DNA of 64,000 bases from Micromonospora musae (GTDB lineage: Bacteria > Actinomycetota > Actinomycetes > Mycobacteriales > Micromonosporaceae): contig NZ_RAZT01000010.1 in assembly GCF_003626635.1 (NCBI RefSeq), positions 62,001-126,000 of the forward strand, written 5' to 3'. Every line of letters begins with the position of its first letter. The stretch's first letter is position 1. The position numbers were made by a program, and so were the translations under genes. Positions 17,166-25,300 of this stretch are shown one piece after another. The notes below the pieces were generated by a model that was given only the letters and a program-made list of their open reading frames with translations, was not told the origin of the DNA and ran no database searches.

Positions 17166-17900
17166 TCAGTTCTGCGCGGTGGGGCGGACGACGAGCTCGT
17201 TGACGTCGACGTTGCGGGGCTGCGCGATCGCGTAGCCGATGCCGTCGGCCACCGCGGCGGCCGGAATCGCGAGCTGCTCGGCGGCGGCTCGGACGGCGGC
17301 CCGCACCTGCGGGTCCCCGCCGTGGTCGGTGAGTTCGGACTGGGTGTAGCCGGGGCTGACGACGGTGACTCGGACGTCCTGGTTCTCCTGCCGCAGCCCT
17401 TCGGAGAGAGCCCGGACGGCGTACTTGGTGGCGCAGTAGACCGCCGCAGTCGGGTCGACCCGGTACGCAGCCGTCGAGGCGATGTTGACGATGTGGCCCT
17501 CGCGCCGGGCCCGCATCAGGGGCAGCACGGCGGCGACGCCGTGCAGCGTGCCGCGCAGGTTCACGTCGATCATCTGGTTCCACTCGTCGATCCGCAGCGC
17601 GTCGACCGTCGACAGGGGCATCACGCCCGCGTTGTTGACGAGTACGTCCACCCGGCCGTGGCGGGCGTGGGCGGCCTCGACGAAGCCCCGCACGCTGTCG
17701 ATGTCGGTCACGTCGAGTTCCTGGTACTCGGCCGAATGGCCGGCGGCCTGAAGCTCGGCCACCAGGGCGGCGAGCCGGTCGACGCGGCGGGCGCCGAGGA
17801 CGACGTGGTGGCCGTCGGCGGCGAGCCGGCGGGCGGTCGCCTCGCCGATACCACTACTCGCCCCGGTGATCAGGACGATCTTGGACAAACTGCTGTTCAT
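17166..17900 (-). CDS. SDR-family NAD(P)-dependent oxidoreductase (clavulanate dehydrogenase-like group)
   Basis: 244 residues; the ATG at 17900 has AGGAG 6 nt upstream. TGASSGIGEATAR (about 13-25) is the cofactor motif, NNAGVMPLS (about 89-97) and IASTAAYR with YCATKYAV (YxxxK, about 155-159) complete the classical SDR set. The Ala/Arg after the Rossmann strand (GARRVDRL) favours NADP. The substrate is unknown. First gene of an operon with the 100-residue protein at 16838-17140 and divergent from an XRE regulator at 18045, the common arrangement of a regulator controlling an adjacent detoxifying reductase. Confidence 0.88.
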   Translation of the reverse strand: MNSSLSKIVLITGASSGIGEATARRLAADGHHVVLGARRVDRLAALVAELQAAGHSAEYQELDVTDIDSVRGFVEAAHARHGRVDVLVNNAGVMPLSTVDALRIDEWNQMIDVNLRGTLHGVAAVLPLMRARREGHIVNIASTAAYRVDPTAAVYCATKYAVRALSEGLRQENQDVRVTVVSPGYTQSELTDHGGDPQVRAAVRAAAEQLAIPAAAVADGIGYAIAQPRNVDVNELVVRPTAQN

Positions 17901-18008
17901 GGCAACTCCTGGCGGAAGAATGTGATCACGGCCGTCGGGCCGGTGGGTCCAGATTCCGCCGGTCCTGCCGGCCGGAGAAGGCTGCGACTTCCTGGGTGCA
18001 CGGCACCC

Positions 18009-18037
18009 TGGCAGCCCACCTGGCCTCGAAATACGCT
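18009..18037 (+). promoter_or_regulatory. Predicted promoter of the XRE regulator, overlapped by an inverted repeat
   Basis: -35 TGGCAG (18009-18014), 17-nt spacer, -10 TACGCT (18032-18037), then 7 nt to the GTG at 18045: a near-leaderless arrangement. A dyad GGGTGC-ACG-GCACCC (17994-18008) lies right before the -35 and inside the divergent region, a possible operator for the regulator itself. Prediction by eye. Confidence 0.45.
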
Positions 18038-18044
18038 GGTAGAC

Positions 18045-18872
18045 GTGTCCAAGGCCGCCACCAGCAAGCTCGGGGAGTTCCTGCGCGCTCACCGCGCCCG
18101 CGTCGATCCGACCGACGTCGGGTTGCGCGGCGGCGGGGACCGGCGGGTCGCCGGACTGCGGCGGGAAGAGGTCGCCGTGCTGGCCGGAGTGAGCGTCGAC
18201 TACTACGCCCGGCTGGAACAGGGCCGCGAACGCAGCCCGTCCCCGCAGGTCCTCGACGCGATCGGCCGGGCCCTCCGGCTCGACCTCGACGCGCGCGGGC
18301 ACGCCTTCCGGCTCGCCGGGCTGAACCCCGCGCTGGCCCCCGACCACGCTCGGGACCGCGTCCACCCGGCGCTGCTGCGGCTGCTGGACGCGTTCCCCAC
18401 CTCGGCGGCCTACGTGCTCAGCCCCGCCTTCGACGTGCTGGCCACCAACGGCGTCGCCGCGGCGCTGCTCGCCCCCTTCGACGGCATGACCAACATGGCG
18501 CGGGTGCTGTTCCTGCACCCGCAGGCACGCGAGATCTTCGTGGAGTGGCCGACGCTCAGCGGCAACGTCGTGCACGCGCTGCGCCTCAACGCCGGCCAGC
18601 ACCCGGACGATCCGCGGATCCGGTCACTCGTGGCCGAACTACGTGACGCGTCACCCGAGTTCCGGTCCCTCTGGGCCGATCAGACCGTTCGCGGCCTCAC
18701 CCGCCAGTTCAAGATCTTCGACCACCCGGTGGTGGGCCGGATCGAACTGACGTATCAGACGTTCGACGTCCGGGACGCGCCCGGCCAGCAGCTGCTCGTC
18801 GGCACCCCGGACGCCGGTAGCCGGAGCGCGGAAGCCCTCGCCTATCTGGGGGCCATGCACGCTCCGGCCTGA
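18045..18872 (+). CDS. XRE-family transcriptional regulator with MmyB-like ligand-binding domain
   Basis: 275 residues from GTG. The N-terminal helix-turn-helix is clear (LGEFLRAHRARV ... GLRREEVAVLAGVSVDYYARLEQGR, about 6-60), followed by SPQVLDAIGRALRLD. The C-terminal part (about 95-270; SAAYVLSPAFDVLATNGVA, NMARVLFLHPQAREIFVEW, KIFDHPVVGRIELTYQTFDV) is the MmyB-like PAS-fold domain that in homologues binds a hydrophobic ligand. Divergent from the SDR operon at 17900, which is its probable target. The start was set by the -10 box 7 nt upstream, since no Shine-Dalgarno is present. Ends before a bidirectional hairpin at 18934-18967. Confidence 0.88.
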   Translation: MSKAATSKLGEFLRAHRARVDPTDVGLRGGGDRRVAGLRREEVAVLAGVSVDYYARLEQGRERSPSPQVLDAIGRALRLDLDARGHAFRLAGLNPALAPDHARDRVHPALLRLLDAFPTSAAYVLSPAFDVLATNGVAAALLAPFDGMTNMARVLFLHPQAREIFVEWPTLSGNVVHALRLNAGQHPDDPRIRSLVAELRDASPEFRSLWADQTVRGLTRQFKIFDHPVVGRIELTYQTFDVRDAPGQQLLVGTPDAGSRSAEALAYLGAMHAPA

Positions 18873-18933
18873 TCGGCGGCATCGACGGGAAGATCCGTGT
18901 CGACGGCCGGTGTACGTCGTCCCCACGCAGGAC

Positions 18934-18967
18934 GGTGCCTCGACCGGCGCTGACCGGCCGAGGCACC
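18934..18967. terminator. Bidirectional hairpin terminator
   Basis: GGTGCCTCGACCGG pairs with CCGGCCGAGGCACC (one mismatch) over CGCTGA, between the convergent XRE regulator and the second phosphodiester glycosidase. Confidence 0.75.
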
Positions 18968-19013
18968 TCCCGATATTGATCGGCCCGGTCAGTTCCGAGC
19001 GCGATCCGTTCCC

Positions 19014-20273
19014 TCAGTGGCGGCCGATGAAGATGCCGATGCCGTTGGCGACCGCCCGCTCCGTACCGTCGGAGGGGTTGTTGCGGGCGGTGGCCGCCGA
19101 CTGGCCCGGCTCCTTCACGGCGACCGTGGTGGAGCCGCCGCCGTCGAGGTTCACGGCCGCGTCCGCGCCGAGCGTGCGCATCAGGTCGGCCAGCTCGGCG
19201 ATGGTGAAGCCGGCGCTGGCGGGCGCGCGGCCGGCCAGCGCGACCAGGTACACCGTCCGGCCGTCGGCGCTGACCCCCGCCGAGCTGCGCACGGCGGCGG
19301 TCTTGACGTCCAGGCCGGCGAGGGGCTGCCCGTCGCGCAGGATCGGGGCGCCGCCGACCGCGAAGGTCAGCTTCGGCTTGCCGGCGGAGACGAGCTTCTC
19401 GTCCACCTTCACCCGGTCGCCGACGACCAGGTCGTCGAGCGCGTCCGCGCCGGCCTCGCGGCCCACCAGCACCTGGGTGTCCTCGGCGATCGGGCCCGTG
19501 CCGGGCGTGCTGCTCACCGAGGTCACCACGCCGTCGCGGACGACCACCTCGTAGGTGTGGGTGCTGCACGGGTCGAGGCGGCTGGTGTCGCTGCCGCAGG
19601 TCGACCGGACCCGGTTGGCGCTGCCCCAGTCGGAGGTAAAGACACCGACACCGCCGACCGGGAGCGCGTACTGGTTGAGGCCGGCGAGGGTGATGGTGCC
19701 CTTCTTGCTGCGTACCTCACCGGCGAGGCTCAGGGTGTCGACCCGCGCCTTGCCGTTCACGCCGACGCCGAAGACGTCGCGGGTCGAGGTGCCGGGGGCG
19801 AGCCCCGGGCCGAAGCGCTGCGCATTCGGTACGGCGAACTTCAGGTCCTCGCCGTCGGCGATCTCCGGACCGGACGCCGAACCGGTCGGCGCGACCCCGG
19901 CGTGCGTCTCGCTGATGTTGAAGAAGTCGCCGTTCACTCCGGCGACGGCGCCCTGGTTGTTGGTCATCGCCGAGACGACCTGGCGCTGCGCCACGGCGTC
20001 GGGGTGCAGCAGGTCCAGGGAGACCTTGTTCTTTCGCAGGTCGGCGGTGAGCAGGTAGCCGACGGTGACGCCGCGCGGCGTGGCCACCTGGAACGAGCCG
20101 TACGTGACGCCCGGGGCGAGCTCCTCGGTCGAGGTGAAGGTGATCGGGGCGTCCACCGGGGACGTGGTCGCGGGCGCGGCCTCGGCCTGGGCGGCGCCGG
20201 GCGCCACGAGCGTGCTCAGCCCTGCGGCGAGCAGCAGCGCCAGACCGGGGCGTACGAGGGTCGATGACCTCAT
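19014..20273 (-). CDS. Secreted phosphodiester glycosidase-family protein (NAGPA domain), copy 2
   Basis: 419 residues. ATG at 20273 after AGAGGAG; Sec signal peptide (LALLLAAGLSTLVAPGAAQA). GVNGDFFNI (about 113-121) and the C-terminal NLDGGGSTTVAV with GTERAVANGIGIFI (about 375-417) mark the phosphodiester glycosidase domain; the middle holds a YEVVVRDGVVTSVSS strand pair and a cysteine pair (STCGSD, LDPCST) likely forming a disulfide. The copy at 11390-12685 has the same two-part layout and the same overall topology but low sequence identity. Probable role: hydrolysis of sugar-phosphodiester bonds at the cell surface. Monocistronic. Confidence 0.82.
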   Translation of the reverse strand: MRSSTLVRPGLALLLAAGLSTLVAPGAAQAEAAPATTSPVDAPITFTSTEELAPGVTYGSFQVATPRGVTVGYLLTADLRKNKVSLDLLHPDAVAQRQVVSAMTNNQGAVAGVNGDFFNISETHAGVAPTGSASGPEIADGEDLKFAVPNAQRFGPGLAPGTSTRDVFGVGVNGKARVDTLSLAGEVRSKKGTITLAGLNQYALPVGGVGVFTSDWGSANRVRSTCGSDTSRLDPCSTHTYEVVVRDGVVTSVSSTPGTGPIAEDTQVLVGREAGADALDDLVVGDRVKVDEKLVSAGKPKLTFAVGGAPILRDGQPLAGLDVKTAAVRSSAGVSADGRTVYLVALAGRAPASAGFTIAELADLMRTLGADAAVNLDGGGSTTVAVKEPGQSAATARNNPSDGTERAVANGIGIFIGRH

Positions 20274-20470
20274 CGCCGCTCCTCTCTTTCTCGGGATCCG
20301 GGTCGGTGCCCGGCGGGTCGAGCCGGCCCGGCCGAGGGCCGGACCAGCGGAGACGTCCCGATGAGCCGATCACGTACGGGTGAACGGGCGAGATGATCAA
20401 GCTGAACCGCGGGTGCCGTCTGGTGCGGCGACGGTGCCGACCGAGGCCGGGCCTGCGGCGACGACCCCGG

Positions 20471-20974
20471 TCAGGGCGTGTGAGCCGTCCGGTGGTGGTG
20501 GCGTTCGTGTGCCCGGCCGTGCGCGTACCCGATCAGCCGTTCGACCTCGGCCAGGCTGCGCGGGCCCGGGTTGAGCACGCACCCCCAGGCGGCCGTGCCG
20601 TAGACGGGGTGGGGCAGCACCTCGTCGAGGGTGCTGACGTCGACCGAGGCCCGGCGCTCGTCCGCCTCCGCCGGCGGGTAGCCGAAGAGGCGGTGGAACT
20701 CGCGCCGGCCGAGCTCCAGGTTGAGCCGGAAGACGCCCGGCCGGTCGAGCCGGGACTCCTCGTCGAAGCCCGCCATGTCGCGCTCGCCGATGGTGGCGAA
20801 CGGCCGGCGGCGGTCCGGGCCCACGTAGAAGAAGCGCCACCCCCACGCCACCTCGGGGGCGCCCGACTCATCGGTGGCCACGAGCAGTTCGACGTCGGGC
20901 AGGGCGAGGATCCGCGCGGTGATCTCGTCGGCGGTGATCCCGTCGGTTTCGGAGGAGTGCGGTTCGGCAGCCAT
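20471..20974 (-). CDS. DUF6194-family protein
   Basis: 167 residues. Opening helix DEITARILALPDVELLVA, then WGWRFFYVGPDRRRPFATI, RPGVFRLNLELGRREFHRLFG and HPVYGTAAWGCVLNPGP: this is the signature of the DUF6194 family of small actinobacterial proteins, whose function is unknown but whose fold resembles MmcQ/YjbR-like double-wing proteins. The start is supported by a TACGGT -10 box 7 nt upstream (20982-20987 on the minus strand) and no Shine-Dalgarno. Divergent from the TioE-like MerR regulator, 65 nt away, suggesting regulation by it. The C-terminus is His/Arg-rich. Confidence 0.8.
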   Translation of the reverse strand: MAAEPHSSETDGITADEITARILALPDVELLVATDESGAPEVAWGWRFFYVGPDRRRPFATIGERDMAGFDEESRLDRPGVFRLNLELGRREFHRLFGYPPAEADERRASVDVSTLDEVLPHPVYGTAAWGCVLNPGPRSLAEVERLIGYAHGRAHERHHHRTAHTP

Positions 20975-21039
20975 GACCTAAACCGTATCGTTGAACTAGC
21001 GTTTGAGACTTTCGCCGAGCATCGAGCAGGAGACCTGCG

Positions 21040-21798
21040 TTGAACCCTCGAACCGCAGGACCAACCTACCGGCCCGTGGATCTCGCCCGCGAGCACGGCA
21101 TCTCCACCCAGGCCGTCCGCAACTACGAGCGCGACGGCGTCCTGCCCGCCGCCCGGCGCACCCCCAGCGGCTACCGCGCCTACACCCCGCTGCACGCCGT
21201 CGCGCTCCGCGCCTACCTGGCGCTGGTCCCCGCGTACGGCTACGGCGTCGGCGCCGAGATCATGCGGGCCGCGACCCGCGGCGACGTCGACGCCGCGCTG
21301 CGCGCCGTGGACCACGGTCACGCCCAGCTGCTGCGCGACCGGGAGACCCTCGACGCCGTAGAGGTGACCGTGGGCGTGCTCACCGCCGTGCCGGCCGGAG
21401 ACCGGCCCGATCGGCCGCTGACCGTCGGCGCGCTCGCCCACCGCCTCGGCGTGACCCCGGCGACGCTGCGCAAATGGGAGCGAGCCGGCATCCTGACCCC
21501 GGTTCGTGACCGCGCCACCCGGCAGCGCCTCTACGGCCCGGACGACGTACGCGACGCCGAGTTGGCCCACCTGCTGCGCCGGGGCGGCTACCTGCTCGAC
21601 CACATCGCGACAGTCATCCGACAGGTACGCGCGGCCGACGGACCCGGGCCGCTCGCCGCGTCCCTCGACGGGTGGCGGCAGCGACTCGCCACCCGGGGCC
21701 GGGCGATGCTGGTCGCCGCCGCCCGCCTCGACGACTACCTCGCGGCGGTCGAGCAGCCTGCCGACACAGAGCCGGAGCGGACCCCGCAACGCAGGTGA
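21040..21798 (+). CDS. MerR/TioE-family transcriptional regulator with two MerR-type DNA-binding domains
   Basis: 252 residues from TTG (GAGCAGGAGACCTGCG supplies GGAG). The N-terminal MerR helix-turn-helix is DLAREHGISTQAVRNYERDGVL (about 10-31) with the wing RTPSGYRAYTP; a second one is VGALAHRLGVTPATLRKWERAGIL (about 129-152) with wing RQRLYGPDDVRDAEL. This tandem arrangement is the TioE type, named after a regulator in the thiocoraline cluster of Micromonospora. Such proteins may bind one operator with both domains. No ligand-binding domain is apparent; a helical C-terminus could be the dimer helix. Divergent from the DUF6194 gene, its probable target. Confidence 0.85.
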   Translation: MNPRTAGPTYRPVDLAREHGISTQAVRNYERDGVLPAARRTPSGYRAYTPLHAVALRAYLALVPAYGYGVGAEIMRAATRGDVDAALRAVDHGHAQLLRDRETLDAVEVTVGVLTAVPAGDRPDRPLTVGALAHRLGVTPATLRKWERAGILTPVRDRATRQRLYGPDDVRDAELAHLLRRGGYLLDHIATVIRQVRAADGPGPLAASLDGWRQRLATRGRAMLVAAARLDDYLAAVEQPADTEPERTPQRR

Positions 21799-21843
21799 GC
21801 CGGGCCGGGGTGAACCGTGCCGGGTCTGGCCGAGCCGCACCCC

Positions 21844-22047
21844 TCAGGGCTGTGCCAGGATCCGACGGGCCACGGCCTCGTCGGTCGCGGCCACCAGCAC
21901 ATGGACACCCTGCAGCTGGAGCTGAGGCTCCTGCCCACCGGCATCGTCCGCGGACACCCCCACCTTCAACCCGTGACTGCGCAGCAGACCGGCGATCAGG
22001 TCCGCTTCGGTGCGGCTGTTGACCACCGCCACGGAGACCACGTCCAT
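21844..22047 (-). CDS. DUF2007-type small signal-transducing-like protein
   Basis: 67 residues; start ATG 22047 chosen over a GTG 9 nt earlier because GAGGGG is spaced correctly for it. MDVVSVAVVNSRTEADLIAGLLRSHGLKVGVSADDAGG then LQGVHVLVAATDEAVARRILAQ: a beta-alpha-beta ferredoxin-like fold of the DUF2007 (putative signal transducing protein) family. Function unknown. It is convergent with the TioE-like gene. Confidence 0.8.
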   Translation of the reverse strand: MDVVSVAVVNSRTEADLIAGLLRSHGLKVGVSADDAGGQEPQLQLQGVHVLVAATDEAVARRILAQP

Positions 22048-22200
22048 TCCCACCACCCCTCTCCGTCCGGCAACCGCCAGCTGGCCGGTGCCACCATGAG
22101 CGTCGCACTCCGGCCGGCACCATCGCCCCAGTCGGACACCCTGGCCACCACCCCTGGCCGACTACCCGACGCTCCCCGACCGGCCGCCCGCCTCCGTCGG

Positions 22201-22257
22201 TGATCACGAAGTTATCGCCAGCCGACGACCGATATGTCGGCAATAACTTCATGATCA
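22201..22257. repeat. Intergenic palindromic element, type 1
   Basis: TGATCACGAAGTTATCGCC (22201-22219) and the reverse complement TGATCATGAAGTTATTGCC (22239-22257) match at 17 of 19 positions around a 19-nt centre that can also pair internally (GCCGAC/GTCGGC). The AT-rich arms stand out in this genome. It lies in front of the large ATPase gene and resembles intergenic palindromes I recall from Micromonosporaceae. Confidence 0.7.
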
Positions 22258-22304
22258 TCAGCGGGCGGGAGCTCCGAGGTGCCGGCGGTGTCGGAGGTTT
22301 CCGC

Positions 22305-22310
22305 TACGGT
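22305..22310 (+). promoter_or_regulatory. -10 box supporting a leaderless start of the large ATPase
   Basis: TACGGT ends 8 nt before the ATG at 22319 and there is no Shine-Dalgarno. Slightly longer gap than the 6 nt seen elsewhere in the window. Confidence 0.35.
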
Positions 22311-22318
22311 CGGTGGTC

Positions 22319-25300
22319 ATGGACGCGCGGCACGGCGAAGCCCTCATCGGGCGCGACCACCCGGCCGGCGTGCTGCGCGCCGAAATGGACCGGGCGATCA
22401 CCAGCCACGGCGGCCTCGTCCTGGTCACCGGCGAGCCGGGCATCGGCAAGACGACGCTGGTCACGGCGGCGGCCCGGGAGGCCCGCGGGCGCGGCGCGCT
22501 CGTGCTCGGCGCAGCCTGCTGGGATTCGGAGAGCGCCCCCGGCTACTGGCCATGGGTGCAGGTGCTGCGTGGCCTGCGCCGCCACACCGACGACTGGGCG
22601 GTCGCCCGGCCCAGCGCCGAGCCGGCGCTCACCACCCTGCTCGGCGAGGCCGCCGGCGAGCCCCACGGCGTCGGGACGACCGCCGGCAGGGGCGAGGGCC
22701 CGGCCCGGCTGAGTTCGTCCGGCGCAGCGGCCGGCGGCGGGGGCGACGACGCGGACCGGGAAACCTTCGCGCTCTACGACGCAGTGACCGCCGCACTGGT
22801 CGCGGTCTCGCAGCGTCGGCCCGTCGTACTGATCCTCGACGACCTGCACTGGGCCGACCCGGCCTCGCTGCGGCTGCTCGGGTTCGCCGCCCAGCACACC
22901 TGGTTCGAGCGGCTGCTGCTGGTCGGCACCTACCGCGACGCCGAGGTCGAGTCCGGTGAACATCCGCTGCGCCCGCTGCTCATGCCACTGCTGGCGAAGG
23001 CGACCACGCTCACCCTCACCGGGCTCTCCCGCGACGAGGTCGGCGCGCTGATGACGCGTACCGCCGGGCGGGAGGCCGAGCCGCAACTCGTCGACGAGGT
23101 GCACCGGCGCACCGGCGGCAACCCGTTCTTCGTCGAGCAGACCGCCCGGCTGTGGCGGGCCGGCGGCGCGACCGGCACCATCGCCCCCGGCGTACGCGAG
23201 GCGGTCCGCCGCCGCCTCGGCCAGCTTCCCGGCCCGGTGGTCGAGGCGCTCACCGTCGCCGCCGTGCTGGGACGCGGATTCCACCGGCAGGTCCTCGCCG
23301 CCTGCGCCGGGAGCCCGGTGGCGCAGGTCGACCGGCTCCTCGACCACGGGTCGACGGCCCGTCTCGTGGTGGCCCGAGGCGGCGGCCGGTTCTCGTTCGC
23401 GCACGACCTCGTCCGGGAGACCCTCTACGACAGCCTCGCCGACGACGAGCGGCGAGCCCGGCACGCCACCGTCGTGCGGGCCGTGGACGTCTCGCGTGAG
23501 CTCGCCGAACGGCTGGTCCCCGCCGACCTGGCCCGGCACGCCTACCTGGCCGGGCCGGAGCTCGAGCCGTCCCGGAGCACCGAGCTGCTCCTCGCCGCCG
23601 CCCGCGACGCCGCCGGCCGGCTCGCCGTGGACGAGTCGCTGACCCACTTCCGCCGCGCGCTCGAGGTCGTCCGGGACGAGGCGCAACGCGTCCGGATCCT
23701 GATCGAGTTCGGTGAACTGCTCTACCACTGCGGCACCAGCGTGGACGCCGACCGGCACCTCACCGAGGCCGCCACGCTGGCACGCTCACTCGACGATCCG
23801 GCGTTGCTCGCCCGCGCCGTGCTCACCCTCCATCGGCACCGGGAGTACAGCACCGGCCCATCCATCTCCGCCGAGGAGCTGCTCCGGGAGGCGTACCGGC
23901 GGCTGATCGGCGAGCCGGACGACGGCCTCCCGGTCGCCATGCTCGTCACCGACCTGATCACGGCGACCGAGACGCTGGCCCGCCGTGGCCGCGACGACGA
24001 GGCGCTCACCTTCAGCCTCTGGGCCCGCCACGACACCACCTGGGGCCTCGGCACCGCGGCCGACCGAGCGGCGATCACCGCGGAGATCCGGGAGGTGGCC
24101 CGCCGCACCGGCGACCGGGACACCGAGCTCTGGGCGACGTCGCTGCGGTGGGTGGCGCTGCTCGAGCTCGGTGACCCGGGCTACCTCGACGAGCTGACCG
24201 CCTTCGTGGACGGGGCCGGCACCAGCGAGGTGGCCCGACACCGGATGTCGGCGGCGGTCGACGGGGGCATCATCGCCGGCTTCCGGGGTGACTTCGCCGA
24301 GGCGGACCGGCACTTCGCCGCCCTGGACGAACTCGGCGAGCAGGCCCCCACCGACTTCGCGTTCATGGTCCACCACCTGCGCTGGGCGCGGCTGCTGCCG
24401 CAGGGCCGGTACGACGAGATCGACGCGCTCCTCGACGGGCTCGACCCGACCGACTACCCCTACCTCCAGCTCGCCCGCGCCATCACGGCCGTCGAGCGTG
24501 GCGACCACGAGACCGCCGTACGGATCACCGCCGGCATCGAGGCCGCCGGAGTCACGTACGCCCGACCGGTGTCACCGTTGTGGCTGCGAGCGCAGGCGCA
24601 GGTCGCGGCGGCGGCGCGCGATCCGCAGCGGTGCGACGAGGCGCGGGCCGCCCTGACCCCGTACCGGGGACAGTGGACGGTGGCCCTCTTCGGCTGCGAC
24701 GTGGGCGGTCCGGTCGACCACTGGCTGGCGCTGCTCGACGCCGCTCAGGAACGCTGGGACGAGGCGACAACCGGGTTCCGGGCGGCCGCTGCCGCCGCCG
24801 ACCGGATGGCGGCCCGGCCCTGGTCGGTGCTGGCCCGTGCCGCCCTCGCCGAGACGCTGGCCCGGCGCGGCCGCCCCGACGACGTCGCCGAGGCGGCAGC
24901 GCTGCGCGCCGACGCCGAGCGGGAGGCCGCCGCCCTCGGCATGCGGCAGGTGCTCGACCGGTTCGCCGCCGAACGCCCGCCGGCAGACGCAGCCGCCACG
25001 CTCCCCGGCGCTACCGAGCTCGGCCCGGCACTCGACCCCGGCCCGGCATCCGACCTCGGCCCGGGATCCGACCTCGGCCCGGCATCCGACCTCGGCCCGG
25101 CATCCGACCCCGGCCTGGCGCTCGCGAGCAGTGGGCTCGATGGCGCGGGCGCTGCCGCGGTCGTCGTCACCGGTGGGCCGGGTGCGGCAGCCGCTCGCCG
25201 GGTCGGGTCCGGCGGCGTGCCCGGCGCTGCCGGTGGCGCTCGGATCTCCTCGACCGTCGGACCGCAGCCGGTCGGCGTCGCAGAGAAGGTCGGTGTCGGC

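Noticed and set aside
25021..25113. Possible CRISPR-like repeat
   Set aside because: Period 18 nt without spacers and in frame inside a gene; it is a protein repeat.
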